DNA of 32,778 nt from Anaerolineae bacterium (GCA_018500105.2 JAHBAL020000080.1:1-32778); one strand, 5' to 3'; shown: positions 8,607-18,410, counted from the first letter of the stretch. A program made the numbers and translations. Notes: a model not told the origin generated them from the letters alone.

Positions 8607-10232
8607 TTAAACCCACTCGCCGTTAACCATTGTACGTAAAACCTTGACTTTTAGAAGTTCGTCGGCTGGAATTTGGGTGATGTCACGCGAGAGCACGGTG
8701 ATATCGGCCAATTTGCCCGGCTCAATCGAGCCGACCAAATGATCCATGCCACCGGCATAGGCCGCACCGATGGTATAGGCTTGAATGGCATCATATACCG
8801 TCACCCGTTGGTCTGCGTGCCAACCATCTGGGCCCGGGCTACCGTCGGCGCGGCGGCGAGTTACGGCGGCATGAATGCCGACAATTGGGTCAAAGGTTTC
8901 GATGGGCGTGTCTGAGCCAAACGCCAGCCGTGCGCCGCTATCGCGGATAGAGCGGGTGGCATAAGACAGCTTTGACCGTTCGGGACCGAGGTACTTCTCG
9001 ACCACATACATGTCTTGGGTGGCGTGAATGGGTTGCACCGAGGCGATGACATCCAGTTTTGCCAAGCGCGGTAAATCGCAGGCGTTAATATGCTGCACAT
9101 GCTCAATACGGTTGCGCAACTTCATACTTGGGTGTCTGCCATTGGTATGCCCAGCGCCATTGCCATTTAAGCGATTTTTGCCCACCAACTCAAGCGCGTC
9201 AAGCACATCGCGGTTGGCACGGTCGCCAATGGCGTGTATGACAGTCGCTAGCCCGTTTGAATGGCAACGCTGCATGGCATCACATAACGCTTCTTTCTCA
9301 TAGGTCACGATGCCGCGATTGCGCGGCTCATCTTCGTATGAATCGAGCATGGCGGCAGTGCGAGCACCCAACGCACCGTCGGCGAAGATTTTGATACCGC
9401 CCACGCGCAGCCAATTGTCGCCAAACCCGCTGTGAATCCCCGCCCCGATTACTGTGTCGAGGTCTTGCACGGGCAATTGCTTGACGATACGCACCGAAAG
9501 TTTACCCTGACGATGCAGGCTTTGATAGGTGTTAAATGACTGAATTCCCCCAGCCCCGTCCATACAATGCACACCGGTTAGCCCGCAGCGATTCATTTTT
9601 CGCATGGCTTTGACCACGCCCGATTCAGCACGTGCCGCTGTTGGCGCGGGCAAATAGTTGTCAACCAAATACATGGCGTTTTCGAGCAAAACACCGGTCG
9701 GGTCGCCATTTTCATCGCGCACCACATGCCCGCCAATCGGGTCTGGGGTGTAGCGGTCAATTTCGCAAATCTTTAGCGCCAACGAATTCACCCACACTGC
9801 GTGGGCGCTTTTGGCAGTTAATACCACCGGATGTTGATTTGTGGCTGGGTCAAGGTCTGCCGCAGTGGGGAACCGATTTTCCTTCCACACACTTTGCGTC
9901 CAGCCTCGCCCCGTAATCCATTCTCCGGCTGGGGTTTGCTCGGCGGCCACAGCCACCCGATAGGTTGCTTCTTGGATGCTGGGAACCTCGAACAAATCAA
10001 CTTCGAGAAGTCCCAAACCGGTCCATTGCAGATGCACATGCGCATCAATCATGCCGGGCATAATGAACGCGCCGCCGAGGTTAAGGCGGGTCGCATCAGG
10101 CAGGCTAATTGATTTGATTTCGTCGTCACTGCCTACTGCAAGAATCCGATCATTGGCAATCACCATCGCCGAGGCACGCGGACGTTTTGGATCAACGGTA
10201 TAAATGTTGGCATTGGTAATGATCGTATTCAT
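8607..10232 (-). CDS. Amidohydrolase family protein (YtcJ-like, amidohydrolase_3)
   Basis: MNTIITNANIYTVD..., GGAFIMPGMIDAHVHLQWTG, GGIKIFADGALGARTAAM, HAIGDRANRDVLDALE, RIEHVQHI, AFGSDTPIETFDPIVGIHAAVTRR. Confidence 0.92.
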   Translation of the reverse strand: MNTIITNANIYTVDPKRPRASAMVIANDRILAVGSDDEIKSISLPDATRLNLGGAFIMPGMIDAHVHLQWTGLGLLEVDLFEVPSIQEATYRVAVAAEQTPAGEWITGRGWTQSVWKENRFPTAADLDPATNQHPVVLTAKSAHAVWVNSLALKICEIDRYTPDPIGGHVVRDENGDPTGVLLENAMYLVDNYLPAPTAARAESGVVKAMRKMNRCGLTGVHCMDGAGGIQSFNTYQSLHRQGKLSVRIVKQLPVQDLDTVIGAGIHSGFGDNWLRVGGIKIFADGALGARTAAMLDSYEDEPRNRGIVTYEKEALCDAMQRCHSNGLATVIHAIGDRANRDVLDALELVGKNRLNGNGAGHTNGRHPSMKLRNRIEHVQHINACDLPRLAKLDVIASVQPIHATQDMYVVEKYLGPERSKLSYATRSIRDSGARLAFGSDTPIETFDPIVGIHAAVTRRRADGSPGPDGWHADQRVTVYDAIQAYTIGAAYAGGMDHLVGSIEPGKLADITVLSRDITQIPADELLKVKVLRTMVNGEWV

Positions 10233-10636
10233 ATTCTGTTGCTAAGTTGCGCGTTGGTAAAGATTGCTATCTATTCAAATATCCACTCTGATATCTTCAA
10301 AATACGCGCAAGACGTTTAATAGTCTCGTTAAATCTGCACTTTTCGTCTACAGGCGAAAGTCGGATACGGTACCGGAAAAACGTCCTTAAGTGCTTAGAA
10401 ATGCGCGTATCTTCAGTGTTTGCAACTGACGGTTTTTTGTACTCAAAAAAGTGTGTTTTGCTCGGTAAAATGTGCGGCGCGACCCACAAATTGCCTGCAA
10501 ATTTTGGCAAAAAAAATGTTGTGGGGCAAGTGACAACATCGGCCTTGGGCCGAGGCGGCAACCGAGCCGTGTTCTAAGTAACCTGCAAATAATTAGGCGC
10601 TTTTAAATCCCGTTACAATAAAAACCGAAAAATTTT

Positions 10637-11875
10637 ATGCAGTGTGTATGGGTGCTGAGCGAGCAATACTATCCAGAACAAACATCAACCGGACGCCTGA
10701 TTACCCAAACGGCTGAGGGGCTGGCTGCGCATTTTTGCACCCGCGTGATTAGTGGCCCGCCGACCGATCGTTTGGTGCGCACCGATGCCCCGCGTTACGA
10801 AACCCGCAATCGGGTCGAAATTTATCGTTGCCATGGCACGGTGCTAGACAAAAATCGCTTGCTCGGTCGCATCGTAAATATGGTCACGCAGTCGCTGTCT
10901 ATTTTTTTTAAGGCGTTGGGGGCAGTTAAACCGGGCGATGCGGTGTTGGTGGTAACCAATCCGCCTTTGTTACCTTTCATCGCCTTGCTCGTATGTCTGT
11001 TTAAACGCGCCAAATTGGTATTGCTCATCCACGATGTTTACCCCGAAGCGCTCGTCGCATCTGGCATTTTAGACGCAAAATCGGCAGCAGTGGCCTTGCT
11101 CAATTGGCTGCATCGCCAACTTTATCGCCGTGCCGATCGCATCGTCACGCTGGGCCGCGATATGTCGGCCTTGGTCAATCAACGTCTTGCGCAAACGCCG
11201 CAGGCCGCACTTGCGCCCAAAATCTGCTGCATTCCGCATTGGGCCGAAATCGAAGATGTCTTTCCCACCGATCGCGCCAACAACCCGCTTTTGCAAAAGC
11301 TCGGCATTGCCGATAAGTTTGTGGTGCTGTATGCCGGAAATTTGGGGCGCACCCATGCCATTGAAGCGTTGGCCGACGCCGCGACGCAATTGCATGCCGA
11401 GCCAATTCACTTTTTGGTGTTGGGGCCGGGGGTAAAACGCAAATGGTTGCACACACAGGTCAGCGAACGCCAATTGCACAACGTGACTTTATTGCCCATG
11501 CTGCCCGCCGACCAAATTAACGACGCGCTCAATGCCTGCGATGCCGGTTTAATTTTGTTTGTGCCGGGCATGGCCGGCATTTCTGTGCCTAGCCGCATGT
11601 ATAACCAACTGGCCGCTGCCAAGCCCATTATCGGCATGTGTGATGCAACGTCAGAGCTTGGGCTGGTGCTCGCCGAAGAGGAAATTGGCTGGGTGATTGC
11701 GCCCAATGATGCAAACGGTTTGGCGAAATGTATTCGCTTTGCCGCCCAGCATCCCGACTTGTGCCAAAATATGGGCCAACGTGCCCAGGCTGTTGTTCAA
11801 CAAAAATATACATTCAAACAAGCTGACGAAGCATATCGTCGCTTATTTGCTCAATTATTTAATGCCAACTCGTAA
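10637..11875 (+). CDS. Glycosyltransferase family 4 (WbuB-like)
   Basis: WVLSEQYYPEQTSTGRLITQTAEGLA; LLIHDVYPEALVASG; VVLYAGNLGRTHAIE; GLILFVPGMAGISVPSRMYNQLAAAKPIIG. Confidence 0.88.
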   Translation: MQCVWVLSEQYYPEQTSTGRLITQTAEGLAAHFCTRVISGPPTDRLVRTDAPRYETRNRVEIYRCHGTVLDKNRLLGRIVNMVTQSLSIFFKALGAVKPGDAVLVVTNPPLLPFIALLVCLFKRAKLVLLIHDVYPEALVASGILDAKSAAVALLNWLHRQLYRRADRIVTLGRDMSALVNQRLAQTPQAALAPKICCIPHWAEIEDVFPTDRANNPLLQKLGIADKFVVLYAGNLGRTHAIEALADAATQLHAEPIHFLVLGPGVKRKWLHTQVSERQLHNVTLLPMLPADQINDALNACDAGLILFVPGMAGISVPSRMYNQLAAAKPIIGMCDATSELGLVLAEEEIGWVIAPNDANGLAKCIRFAAQHPDLCQNMGQRAQAVVQQKYTFKQADEAYRRLFAQLFNANS

Positions 11876-12584
11876 AATTTCCCTGATTCTTGCGGTGGTG
11901 CTGGCCTTGCTGCTTGCGCCGTTGACGATTCGCGCCGCCGCCAATAATCTTGCCAATTACCGCGCTTATGCCGACAAGGCGTGTGCTGAGTCGTTTGAGG
12001 TCATGCCGATTGACGATTTTGAAGGCACGCTTTCGCCCTTTATCCCCATCCCCGGCAATGTCAGCATTGCCAATGCCCGCCGCAGTTCATTTAGCCAACA
12101 AATTGTGCAGCCCGACCAGCCTTATAGCGGTGGCAATGCGGTGCGTATTACCGCCAGTTATGCCGAAAAAGCAGTGGGCGCGTATGATCATTGGGTGTTG
12201 CGAATGCCGCCGCTGCCGTTTCGCGGAATCTCACTCGACCGTCGCACACACTTTTCGCTGGCGTGGCGCGGCAGTTATATTTCGATGGTGGTGCAAATTG
12301 AATATGCCGACGGTAAACATCAGGCGTTATATTACACCGATCAAACCGGCCCGCGTTTATCGCATCGCACCGAAGACGCGCTGCGCCAAAACACGACATG
12401 GAAAGTGATCACCACTGGCGACATTTACGCATGGGCCAAACAACGCGCCGCAGCACTGGGCACAAGCGACAAAGACATGTATGTGCATTATGTTGGTCTT
12501 ACCACCGTTTCGCCCAACCCATTCGACATTACTGTTGACCGGATGACCGTGTGGCAAGAATCGCACGCCAATTGCAAAAAGTAA
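11862..12584 (+). CDS. Exported hypothetical protein in polysaccharide operon
   Basis: Signal peptide MPTRKISLILAVVLALLLAPLTIRAAA; no family recognised, possibly a beta-sandwich fold. Start set to ATG 11862 rather than 11697; overlaps GT4 3' end. Confidence 0.7.
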   Translation: MPTRKISLILAVVLALLLAPLTIRAAANNLANYRAYADKACAESFEVMPIDDFEGTLSPFIPIPGNVSIANARRSSFSQQIVQPDQPYSGGNAVRITASYAEKAVGAYDHWVLRMPPLPFRGISLDRRTHFSLAWRGSYISMVVQIEYADGKHQALYYTDQTGPRLSHRTEDALRQNTTWKVITTGDIYAWAKQRAAALGTSDKDMYVHYVGLTTVSPNPFDITVDRMTVWQESHANCKK

Positions 12585-12586
12585 AT

Positions 12587-13945
12587 ATGATCATGCCTCA
12601 ATCTAAAACCGATACCCCTAGCCGCGTTTGGTCGCTGATCGGGGTTGCCATCGAATTGGGCGTGTGGGGCGCATTGGCCTTTCTCATCATCGCCCGCCGC
12701 AATTTCAGCCCGCTGCCCATCATTGGGCTGGTGGCGGCGCTTATTTTGGCGCGGCTGGGGTTAAATTTATGGCACAACGGCAAAATACGCTTTGATGGCC
12801 CGCTGGCCTTGCTTTTTCCATCTGCATTGCGTTGGCCGTTGCGCCTGTGGGCCATCTTGCTGGCGATAAGTTTTTACCTCACCTTTCAATACGACCTCGC
12901 TGTGCCGCGTCTAAGCATGTTTGTAATGGGTTTCGTGACGCTGGGCAGCTTGTATAACATGACGCAATTGTCGCGGCGTGGGGCTGGCTGGCTGTGGACC
13001 ATTGCGCTGGGCTGGCTGCTTTTGGCGACTGCCATCGCATCGGGCGGGGCACTCACCGCGTCGTGGGTTTTCCTCAAAGTATCACTTTTGCAGCGGCTAT
13101 ATCCGGGCTACGAGGTGCAAGTGGTGCAATTGGCGAACGACCAAACCACCAACGTCAACATTTTGGCCGGAGTGGTATCGCCCATCATCATGCCGCCCAT
13201 CGGCATGGCGCTGGGGCTGATCTGGCATTCGTCCGACGGGTTGGTAAATCATTGGTTGCGGCGGCTGTTGATCCTCAGCTTTATTGTTTTGGCGATCTTC
13301 TTAACTGGCTTAATGCTGCTGACACAATCGTTTGGGGGGTATGGGGCCTTGGCAGCGGGTGTGGCGGTGTTTGCCGCCTTGCGCTATCGCAAAATTGGCT
13401 GGCTATTGGCGGTTGTCGTCGCCTTGGGCGTCGTCGGCGCATTGCTCTATTTGCCCACGCTGATGGCGCTTTCGCCTGCCGAACTGGATGTGTTGTTGCG
13501 CAAACGCTATTTTATTTGGCTACGCGCCGTCACAATGATTGCCGATATGCCGTTTTCGGGCATCGGGTTGGGCATGTTCCCCTATGCCTCGCGGCTGATG
13601 TTTGCCAACATGATCAGCAGCATCACCGACCAGCCGCCGCACGCTCACAACTTGTTGCTTGAATTGGGGCTAGATTTTGGCATTGTGGGGATGGCGTGTT
13701 TTGTGGCGTTACAGGTTTTGCTGTGGCGAATTGGGTTGCGGGCGATCAACGCCACGCCCGCTTCGGCAGATGCGTGGGCTTTGCGCGGCTTGTTGGCCGG
13801 GCAAGCCATGTGGCTGGTGTTCAACCTCACCGATTTGGCCTACCCGGGCACACGCGCCTCGTTCATTTATTGGGGCGCATGGGCGCTCATTTTGGCCTTT
13901 GCCCAAGCCCAAAGCCGCAAGACAACCGTCGTTGCTTCTGCATAA
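12587..13945 (+). CDS. O-antigen ligase / polymerase family membrane protein
   Basis: Polytopic hydrophobic protein with PFSGIGLGMFPY...QPPHAHNLLLELGLDFGIVG, the Wzy_C/O-antigen ligase signature region. Confidence 0.85.
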   Translation: MIMPQSKTDTPSRVWSLIGVAIELGVWGALAFLIIARRNFSPLPIIGLVAALILARLGLNLWHNGKIRFDGPLALLFPSALRWPLRLWAILLAISFYLTFQYDLAVPRLSMFVMGFVTLGSLYNMTQLSRRGAGWLWTIALGWLLLATAIASGGALTASWVFLKVSLLQRLYPGYEVQVVQLANDQTTNVNILAGVVSPIIMPPIGMALGLIWHSSDGLVNHWLRRLLILSFIVLAIFLTGLMLLTQSFGGYGALAAGVAVFAALRYRKIGWLLAVVVALGVVGALLYLPTLMALSPAELDVLLRKRYFIWLRAVTMIADMPFSGIGLGMFPYASRLMFANMISSITDQPPHAHNLLLELGLDFGIVGMACFVALQVLLWRIGLRAINATPASADAWALRGLLAGQAMWLVFNLTDLAYPGTRASFIYWGAWALILAFAQAQSRKTTVVASA

Positions 13946-14092
13946 TACCGAAGTGGCAGCGCGAAATTGGCGAAAACTTGTCTGTTTTGCTTCAACCCCA
14001 TGAATGTGACATTGTCAAGGTAAACAAGATACCCAAAATGAGTTTTTTGCAATTTTAATTTGACAGTTGACACTCAAACCTTCTTAGTCGGC

Positions 14093-14098
14093 TATAAT
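14093..14098 (+). promoter_or_regulatory. Candidate -10 box upstream of sugar transferase
   Basis: Consensus TATAAT 18 nt before ATG 14116; TTGACA at 14067-14072, but spacing of 20 is longer than optimal. Confidence 0.4.
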
Positions 14099-14115
14099 CC
14101 TACTACCTTAGCCTT

Positions 14116-15120
14116 ATGGCAAGCCAGACTTCGTCGCACTCTCGTGAATTACATCGTGTGGTGTTGGTTGGAACCGCCTCACACCTTGGCCCTGCCTTGC
14201 AAAAATTAGAGGGTTATACATGGCCGAATGTGCAAATGTTGGGCTACATTACCGACGACCCGCCGCTTGAGCAGACCGCATTACCCAAATTGGGCGGGTT
14301 AAACAGCATCGAAGACATCATTCTCTTCCAAAAAGTAAACGATGTCTTGCTCGCCTTGCCCAATGACGCCTCCATTGAAACCCATCAACTGCTTGGTCGC
14401 ATCATGAGCAAGCCGTGCAATGTATGGGTTGTGCCCGATTATTTCAAATTGCTCATCGCCAGCGCCCGCGCCGATGATCTAAACGGTGTGCCGATGCTCA
14501 GCCTGACCAAACCCGCCATGACGCCTGTCGAACGGGCCATCAAACGCACATTTGACTTTATCGCCGCCAGCATCCTCATTCCGCTCATCATGCCGGTGCT
14601 GATCGCCATTGCCATTGCCATCAAACTTGATTCGCCCGGCCCGGTTTTATTTAAGCAAAAACGAGCCGGCGAACACGGCAAATTATTCGATATTTATAAG
14701 TTTCGTTCAATGAGCGCCCCCGCCAGCCACAAACAAGAACGCGGTGAAGACATGCCCAAAGAAGGCTACCTCAAACGACCTGACGATCCACGTGTCACCC
14801 GCGTCGGCAAATTTATCCGCCGCACCAGCCTCGACGAATTGCCCAATTTGTTTAACGTGTGGCTGGGGCAAATGAGCTTGGTCGGCCCGCGTCCCGAATT
14901 GCCCTATTTTGTAGATCGCTATCAGGCGTGGCAACACCGCCGCATGATTGTGCCGCAAGGCATGACCGGCTGGTGGCAAATCAATGGCCGCAGCGATCGC
15001 CCCATGCACCTCCACACCGAAGACGACATCTATTATGTGCAAAATTATTCGCTTTGGCTCGACCTGCGCATTTTGCTGCGCACCGCCGCCGTCGTCGTCT
15101 TGGGCAAAGGTGCGTTCTAG
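14116..15120 (+). CDS. Undecaprenyl-phosphate sugar transferase (bacterial sugar transferase, WcaJ-like C-terminal domain)
   Basis: [114 protein letters not shown]. Confidence 0.93.
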   Translation: MASQTSSHSRELHRVVLVGTASHLGPALQKLEGYTWPNVQMLGYITDDPPLEQTALPKLGGLNSIEDIILFQKVNDVLLALPNDASIETHQLLGRIMSKPCNVWVVPDYFKLLIASARADDLNGVPMLSLTKPAMTPVERAIKRTFDFIAASILIPLIMPVLIAIAIAIKLDSPGPVLFKQKRAGEHGKLFDIYKFRSMSAPASHKQERGEDMPKEGYLKRPDDPRVTRVGKFIRRTSLDELPNLFNVWLGQMSLVGPRPELPYFVDRYQAWQHRRMIVPQGMTGWWQINGRSDRPMHLHTEDDIYYVQNYSLWLDLRILLRTAAVVVLGKGAF

Positions 15121-15123
15121 GTT

Positions 15124-16368
15124 GTGGATCGGCATCTAATTTCAAACACGCTGGCCGCCATCATTCTGCGCGGCTCGGTCATGGCGGCCCAATTGGGCAT
15201 CGTATTGCTGCCCAGTTTGTTTGTCGAAGTCGGCACATTTGGGGCAATTGCCTTCGTGATCGGCATCGTCGAGCTATTTAAGACTTTCGCCGATTTTGGC
15301 GTTGACACCCTCGCCACCCGCGAATTTGCCCGCAGCGCCACGCCCAACGCCCCATTTGCCCAACACGTGATGGCGCAAAAATGGCTGAGCGGTGGCTTGG
15401 GCTATGCCGCAGTGTTGTTGTTTTATGCCTTCACCCAACCAGCCGACCAATTTGGGCTGGCTGCGCTGGGCGGATTGCTCATTTTCACCGGTTTGTGGTC
15501 GGGCTTACCCCTCAGCTTTTTTCAGGCCAAATTGCGCACGCATGACATCGCCTTGCCGATTGTGCTGGTGAATTTGGTCACGTTGGCGCTGGCGGCAGTT
15601 GCATTAACCCAATGGCCCTTGCCACAGGTGGCTTTGCTCAGTTTGTTGCTCAGCGAAATGGTGAGCGGGGCATTGCTCTGGCGGGCGATGCGGCGAGATG
15701 TGGCGGGTGTGGCGCTTGCGCCCGTGCCCGCTCTGCTAACTCACGGCTGGTCACTCATGCGCTTGGCCTTTCCCATCGGCATCACCGTCGCCATTATTGC
15801 GCTGTATGGGCAAGTGAGCGCCTTGGCGCTCAAAACGTGGTTCGGTGACATCGCTACCGGTAATTATTTGTTTGCCGAGCGGCTCACCCAGCCGCCTTTG
15901 CTGGTGGCGGGCGCGTTTGCCTATTCGGTGTTTAGCCGCCTCTCGACGCTTATTGCCAACGGGGCCAATGCCCACACGCTGCAACGCCAAATTGCCCGCT
16001 TTGTGTGGTTGGCCGTTGGCTTTGGCGTGTTATGCGCCTTGCTCATTTCGCAACTGGGCATGTTAATTGTGCCCATCGTCGCGCCCAAATTTGTCACCGC
16101 TGTGCCGGTGCTGCAATTAATGGCGATTGTGCTGGGCTTGCGCATCGTCAATAGCTGCCTCACGCGCATTATTCATGCCTACGGGCATTTCAATTGGACC
16201 ATGTGGTGTTCGTTGCTGAATTTGGTGGTGGTGCTGGTGCTTACGCCCATTGGCCTGTGGCGGGCCAGCAGCATCGGCGCTGCCGCTGCCCTCATTCTCA
16301 GTGAAACTGTTAATTTAATCGTGCAGGCTTGGTTGGTGGGCAAGGGATTGCGGAATCGAGAATCGTAG
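15124..16368 (+). CDS. Oligosaccharide flippase / polysaccharide biosynthesis membrane protein (Wzx-like)
   Basis: GTG start 3 nt after the previous stop; polytopic protein with flippase-like features (FGDIATGNYLFAERL...). Confidence 0.8.
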   Translation: MDRHLISNTLAAIILRGSVMAAQLGIVLLPSLFVEVGTFGAIAFVIGIVELFKTFADFGVDTLATREFARSATPNAPFAQHVMAQKWLSGGLGYAAVLLFYAFTQPADQFGLAALGGLLIFTGLWSGLPLSFFQAKLRTHDIALPIVLVNLVTLALAAVALTQWPLPQVALLSLLLSEMVSGALLWRAMRRDVAGVALAPVPALLTHGWSLMRLAFPIGITVAIIALYGQVSALALKTWFGDIATGNYLFAERLTQPPLLVAGAFAYSVFSRLSTLIANGANAHTLQRQIARFVWLAVGFGVLCALLISQLGMLIVPIVAPKFVTAVPVLQLMAIVLGLRIVNSCLTRIIHAYGHFNWTMWCSLLNLVVVLVLTPIGLWRASSIGAAAALILSETVNLIVQAWLVGKGLRNRES

Positions 16369-16640
16369 CGCCGTCGTCTCGACGGCCTCCGCGCCCGTTT
16401 GCCATGTGCATATTCACAATATTTCTTGTGTGCCACTATGAAATCGCTTGCGTGGTTACGAGGCCGCCGGGACGACGGCGCTACCAATCGCACATTTCTC
16501 GTGTGCCATTATGAAACGTCACTCGCGTGGTTACGAGGCCGTCGGGACGACGGCGCTACCAATCGCGCATTTCTTAGGTGCGATTATGAAACGTCGCTTG
16601 CGTGGTTATGGGCCGTCGGGACGACGGCGCTACCAATCGC
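16364..16640. repeat. GC-rich hairpin repeat array: three direct copies (period 73-75 bp) plus one inverted half copy
   Basis: Units start TATGAAA at 16437, 16510 and 16585, each containing GGCCG(T/C)CGGGACGACGGCGCTACCAATCGC; the inverted core GTAGCGCCGTCGTCTCGACGGCCT lies near 16366-16389. Confidence 0.85.
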
Positions 16641-17302
16641 TAACGCCCCTCTCGCCGACGCAAAAAGCGGGCGAGGACGAGGCTGGCGACAAACATGAGT
16701 GCGCCGAGCGCCAGTGTGGGCAAGCTGAGCGTGGGCAATTGCTCGCCAAAATTGCCTTGGATGCCCGCACCAAATAGCACAAACGAAATTGTGCCCGGAA
16801 TGGAGCCGATGACCGTCGCCGCAAGGAAGCCTTTCCAATTGATTTTGAGAAAACCAGCCAGATAGCTTACTAAATCGTAGGGTAAAAACAAGAAGCGCAT
16901 CGTCAGCACGGCCTCGAAACTGTTGCTTCTCATCCGCTCGGCATAGCGATTAATGAGCGCTGCTCCGCCCGCCCCGCGCAATAACCCTTCGCCAAAATAG
17001 CGGCCAATGCCATAGGCCACCATTGACGAGGCGTTGCTGGCGACGATCGTGTAGAGCACACCCAATACCGGCCCAAACAAGTATCCCGCCGCCACCGTGA
17101 GCAAGGTGGCCGAGAAAAACAACAACGGGCGCAGCAAATACAGCAACAAGTAAATCAGCGGCCCTGCGACGCTACTCGACATCAAGTCAATCAGTTGGCG
17201 CACTGTTTGCAAAGGCGTGATATTGTTGGTGTAGCTATAGGCAAAATAGGCCACAAGCAAGATTGCCCATATGCCAAGGCCCAGCCATTTTTGGTTATTC
17301 AT
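16640..17302 (-). CDS. VTT/TVP38-TMEM64 (DedA-like) membrane protein
   Basis: GVLYTIVASNASSMVAYGIGRYFGEGLL...RMRSNSFEAVLTMRFLFLPYDLVSYLAGFLKINWKGFLAATVIGSIPGTISFVLFGAGI. Start set at ATG 17302 (MNNQKW) because the longer ORF reads through the palindromic repeat. Confidence 0.85.
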   Translation of the reverse strand: MNNQKWLGLGIWAILLVAYFAYSYTNNITPLQTVRQLIDLMSSSVAGPLIYLLLYLLRPLLFFSATLLTVAAGYLFGPVLGVLYTIVASNASSMVAYGIGRYFGEGLLRGAGGAALINRYAERMRSNSFEAVLTMRFLFLPYDLVSYLAGFLKINWKGFLAATVIGSIPGTISFVLFGAGIQGNFGEQLPTLSLPTLALGALMFVASLVLARFLRRREGR

Positions 17303-17311
17303 AAGATCGGT

Positions 17312-17455
17312 AAGCTTAGGACTTACGCGCATTAAAAATATTTCACCACAAAGAACACAAAGCCCGCAAAGAAAAGAAAGGTTTACCAATGCAAACCTTC
17401 GAGTTCTTTGTGCGCTTTGTGGTGAAAATCAAACTTTCACGTAAGCCCTAAGCTT
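17312..17455. repeat. 144-bp palindromic MITE-like element with terminal inverted repeats and CACAAAG core
   Basis: Termini AAGCTTAGGACTTACG (17312-17327) / CGTAAGCCCTAAGCTT (17440-17455) pair 15/16; inner TTTCACCACAAAG (17341-17353) / CTTTGTGGTGAAA (17415-17427) pair 13/13. Confidence 0.85.
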
Positions 17456-17529
17456 TTAAGAAGTTTCCCAAAATAAATGTATCTATTTGTTAAGACGTAG
17501 TCTCAGCTATACGGTCAAAACTTACCTCA

Positions 17530-18405
17530 TTACATCAAACGATCTGACACACGTTTGGGGCTAACGGGTGGGTAAACTTGCGAATGCCACTCTGTGCTTT
17601 GCCCGCGCCGGAAAAACAGCCGTGCAAATAAACTGGTGCGTTGGGTGCTGGGCGGTTGCTGGCTGCGATGGCAGGCTGAAGCGCGAATTTTGGTTTCGGC
17701 GTGGGCCTTGGTGTTTAGCTTGGCCGTAATCGGCAATTCCCACGAGGCAATTTTGACCAAATCAATATCTTTGTTGCGCCCAAATTTTCTGGGGTCTTGT
17801 CCAAATAGTGGCATGATGCGCACGCCAAACTTGATTAACCCACGTGGGAAAACAGGGAAAAACAAGGCTGGCGCGTCTGGATGCGAACCCGTCACCGTGA
17901 CCGACGGATTTTTATTCATCGAGGCCCAATTTGACACGTCAATGTGAATGCCCCACTTGAGTTGGTAGGCCCGCAATGTGGCGTGATGTAGTTTGATGTG
18001 ATCGGGGTGACCATAGCCGCCAAATTGGTCGTGGGTCAAAATGACGCTTGGTCGCAGTTCGTCAATTTTGGCGATGATACGCTGCGCTACATCGTCGAGC
18101 GGGGCCTGAAAAAGCGAGTCAGCGTGCTCATTATCGGCGCTGCCTACCATGCCAGAGTCGCGGTAGCCGAGAAAATGCACGCCCGCCAAGCCCAATTCTT
18201 TGGCGGCGCACATCAATTCGGCGGTGCGCAATTCGCCCACATCGGCGTAGCCGTTAAGCAATTCCGCATCCACCGTCCCCGATTCGCCACGTGTGCCGCA
18301 CAAATAATGCACTGCCACGCCCTCGCTGGCATATTTCGCCAGCGTGCCGCCCGGACCAAATGATTCATCGTCGGGATGGGCAAGAATTACGAGTAAGGTG
18401 TTCAT
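17530..18405 (-). CDS. PIG-L family (LmbE-like) deacetylase
   Basis: LLVILAHPDDESFGPGGTLAKYASEGVAVHYLCGTRGESG; ELGLAGVHFLGYRDSGM; ILTHDQFGGYGHPDHIKLHHAT. Confidence 0.92.
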   Translation of the reverse strand: MNTLLVILAHPDDESFGPGGTLAKYASEGVAVHYLCGTRGESGTVDAELLNGYADVGELRTAELMCAAKELGLAGVHFLGYRDSGMVGSADNEHADSLFQAPLDDVAQRIIAKIDELRPSVILTHDQFGGYGHPDHIKLHHATLRAYQLKWGIHIDVSNWASMNKNPSVTVTGSHPDAPALFFPVFPRGLIKFGVRIMPLFGQDPRKFGRNKDIDLVKIASWELPITAKLNTKAHAETKIRASACHRSQQPPSTQRTSLFARLFFRRGQSTEWHSQVYPPVSPKRVSDRLM

Positions 18406-18410
18406 AAGAA

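Noticed and set aside
10239-10577. 112-aa ORF (+) and 96-aa ORF (-) in the intergenic region before the polysaccharide operon
   Set aside because: No recognisable family, overlapping on both strands, no convincing start context; treated as non-coding.
16437-16640. Possible CRISPR array
   Set aside because: Only three units, most of the unit is repeated rather than spacer-like, period is not constant, and no cas genes are present.
16399-16838. Overlapping ORFs with repeated RGYEAVGTTALPIA peptides
   Set aside because: They arise from the GC-rich hairpin tandem and change frame between units because of the 73/75-bp periods; no independent coding evidence.
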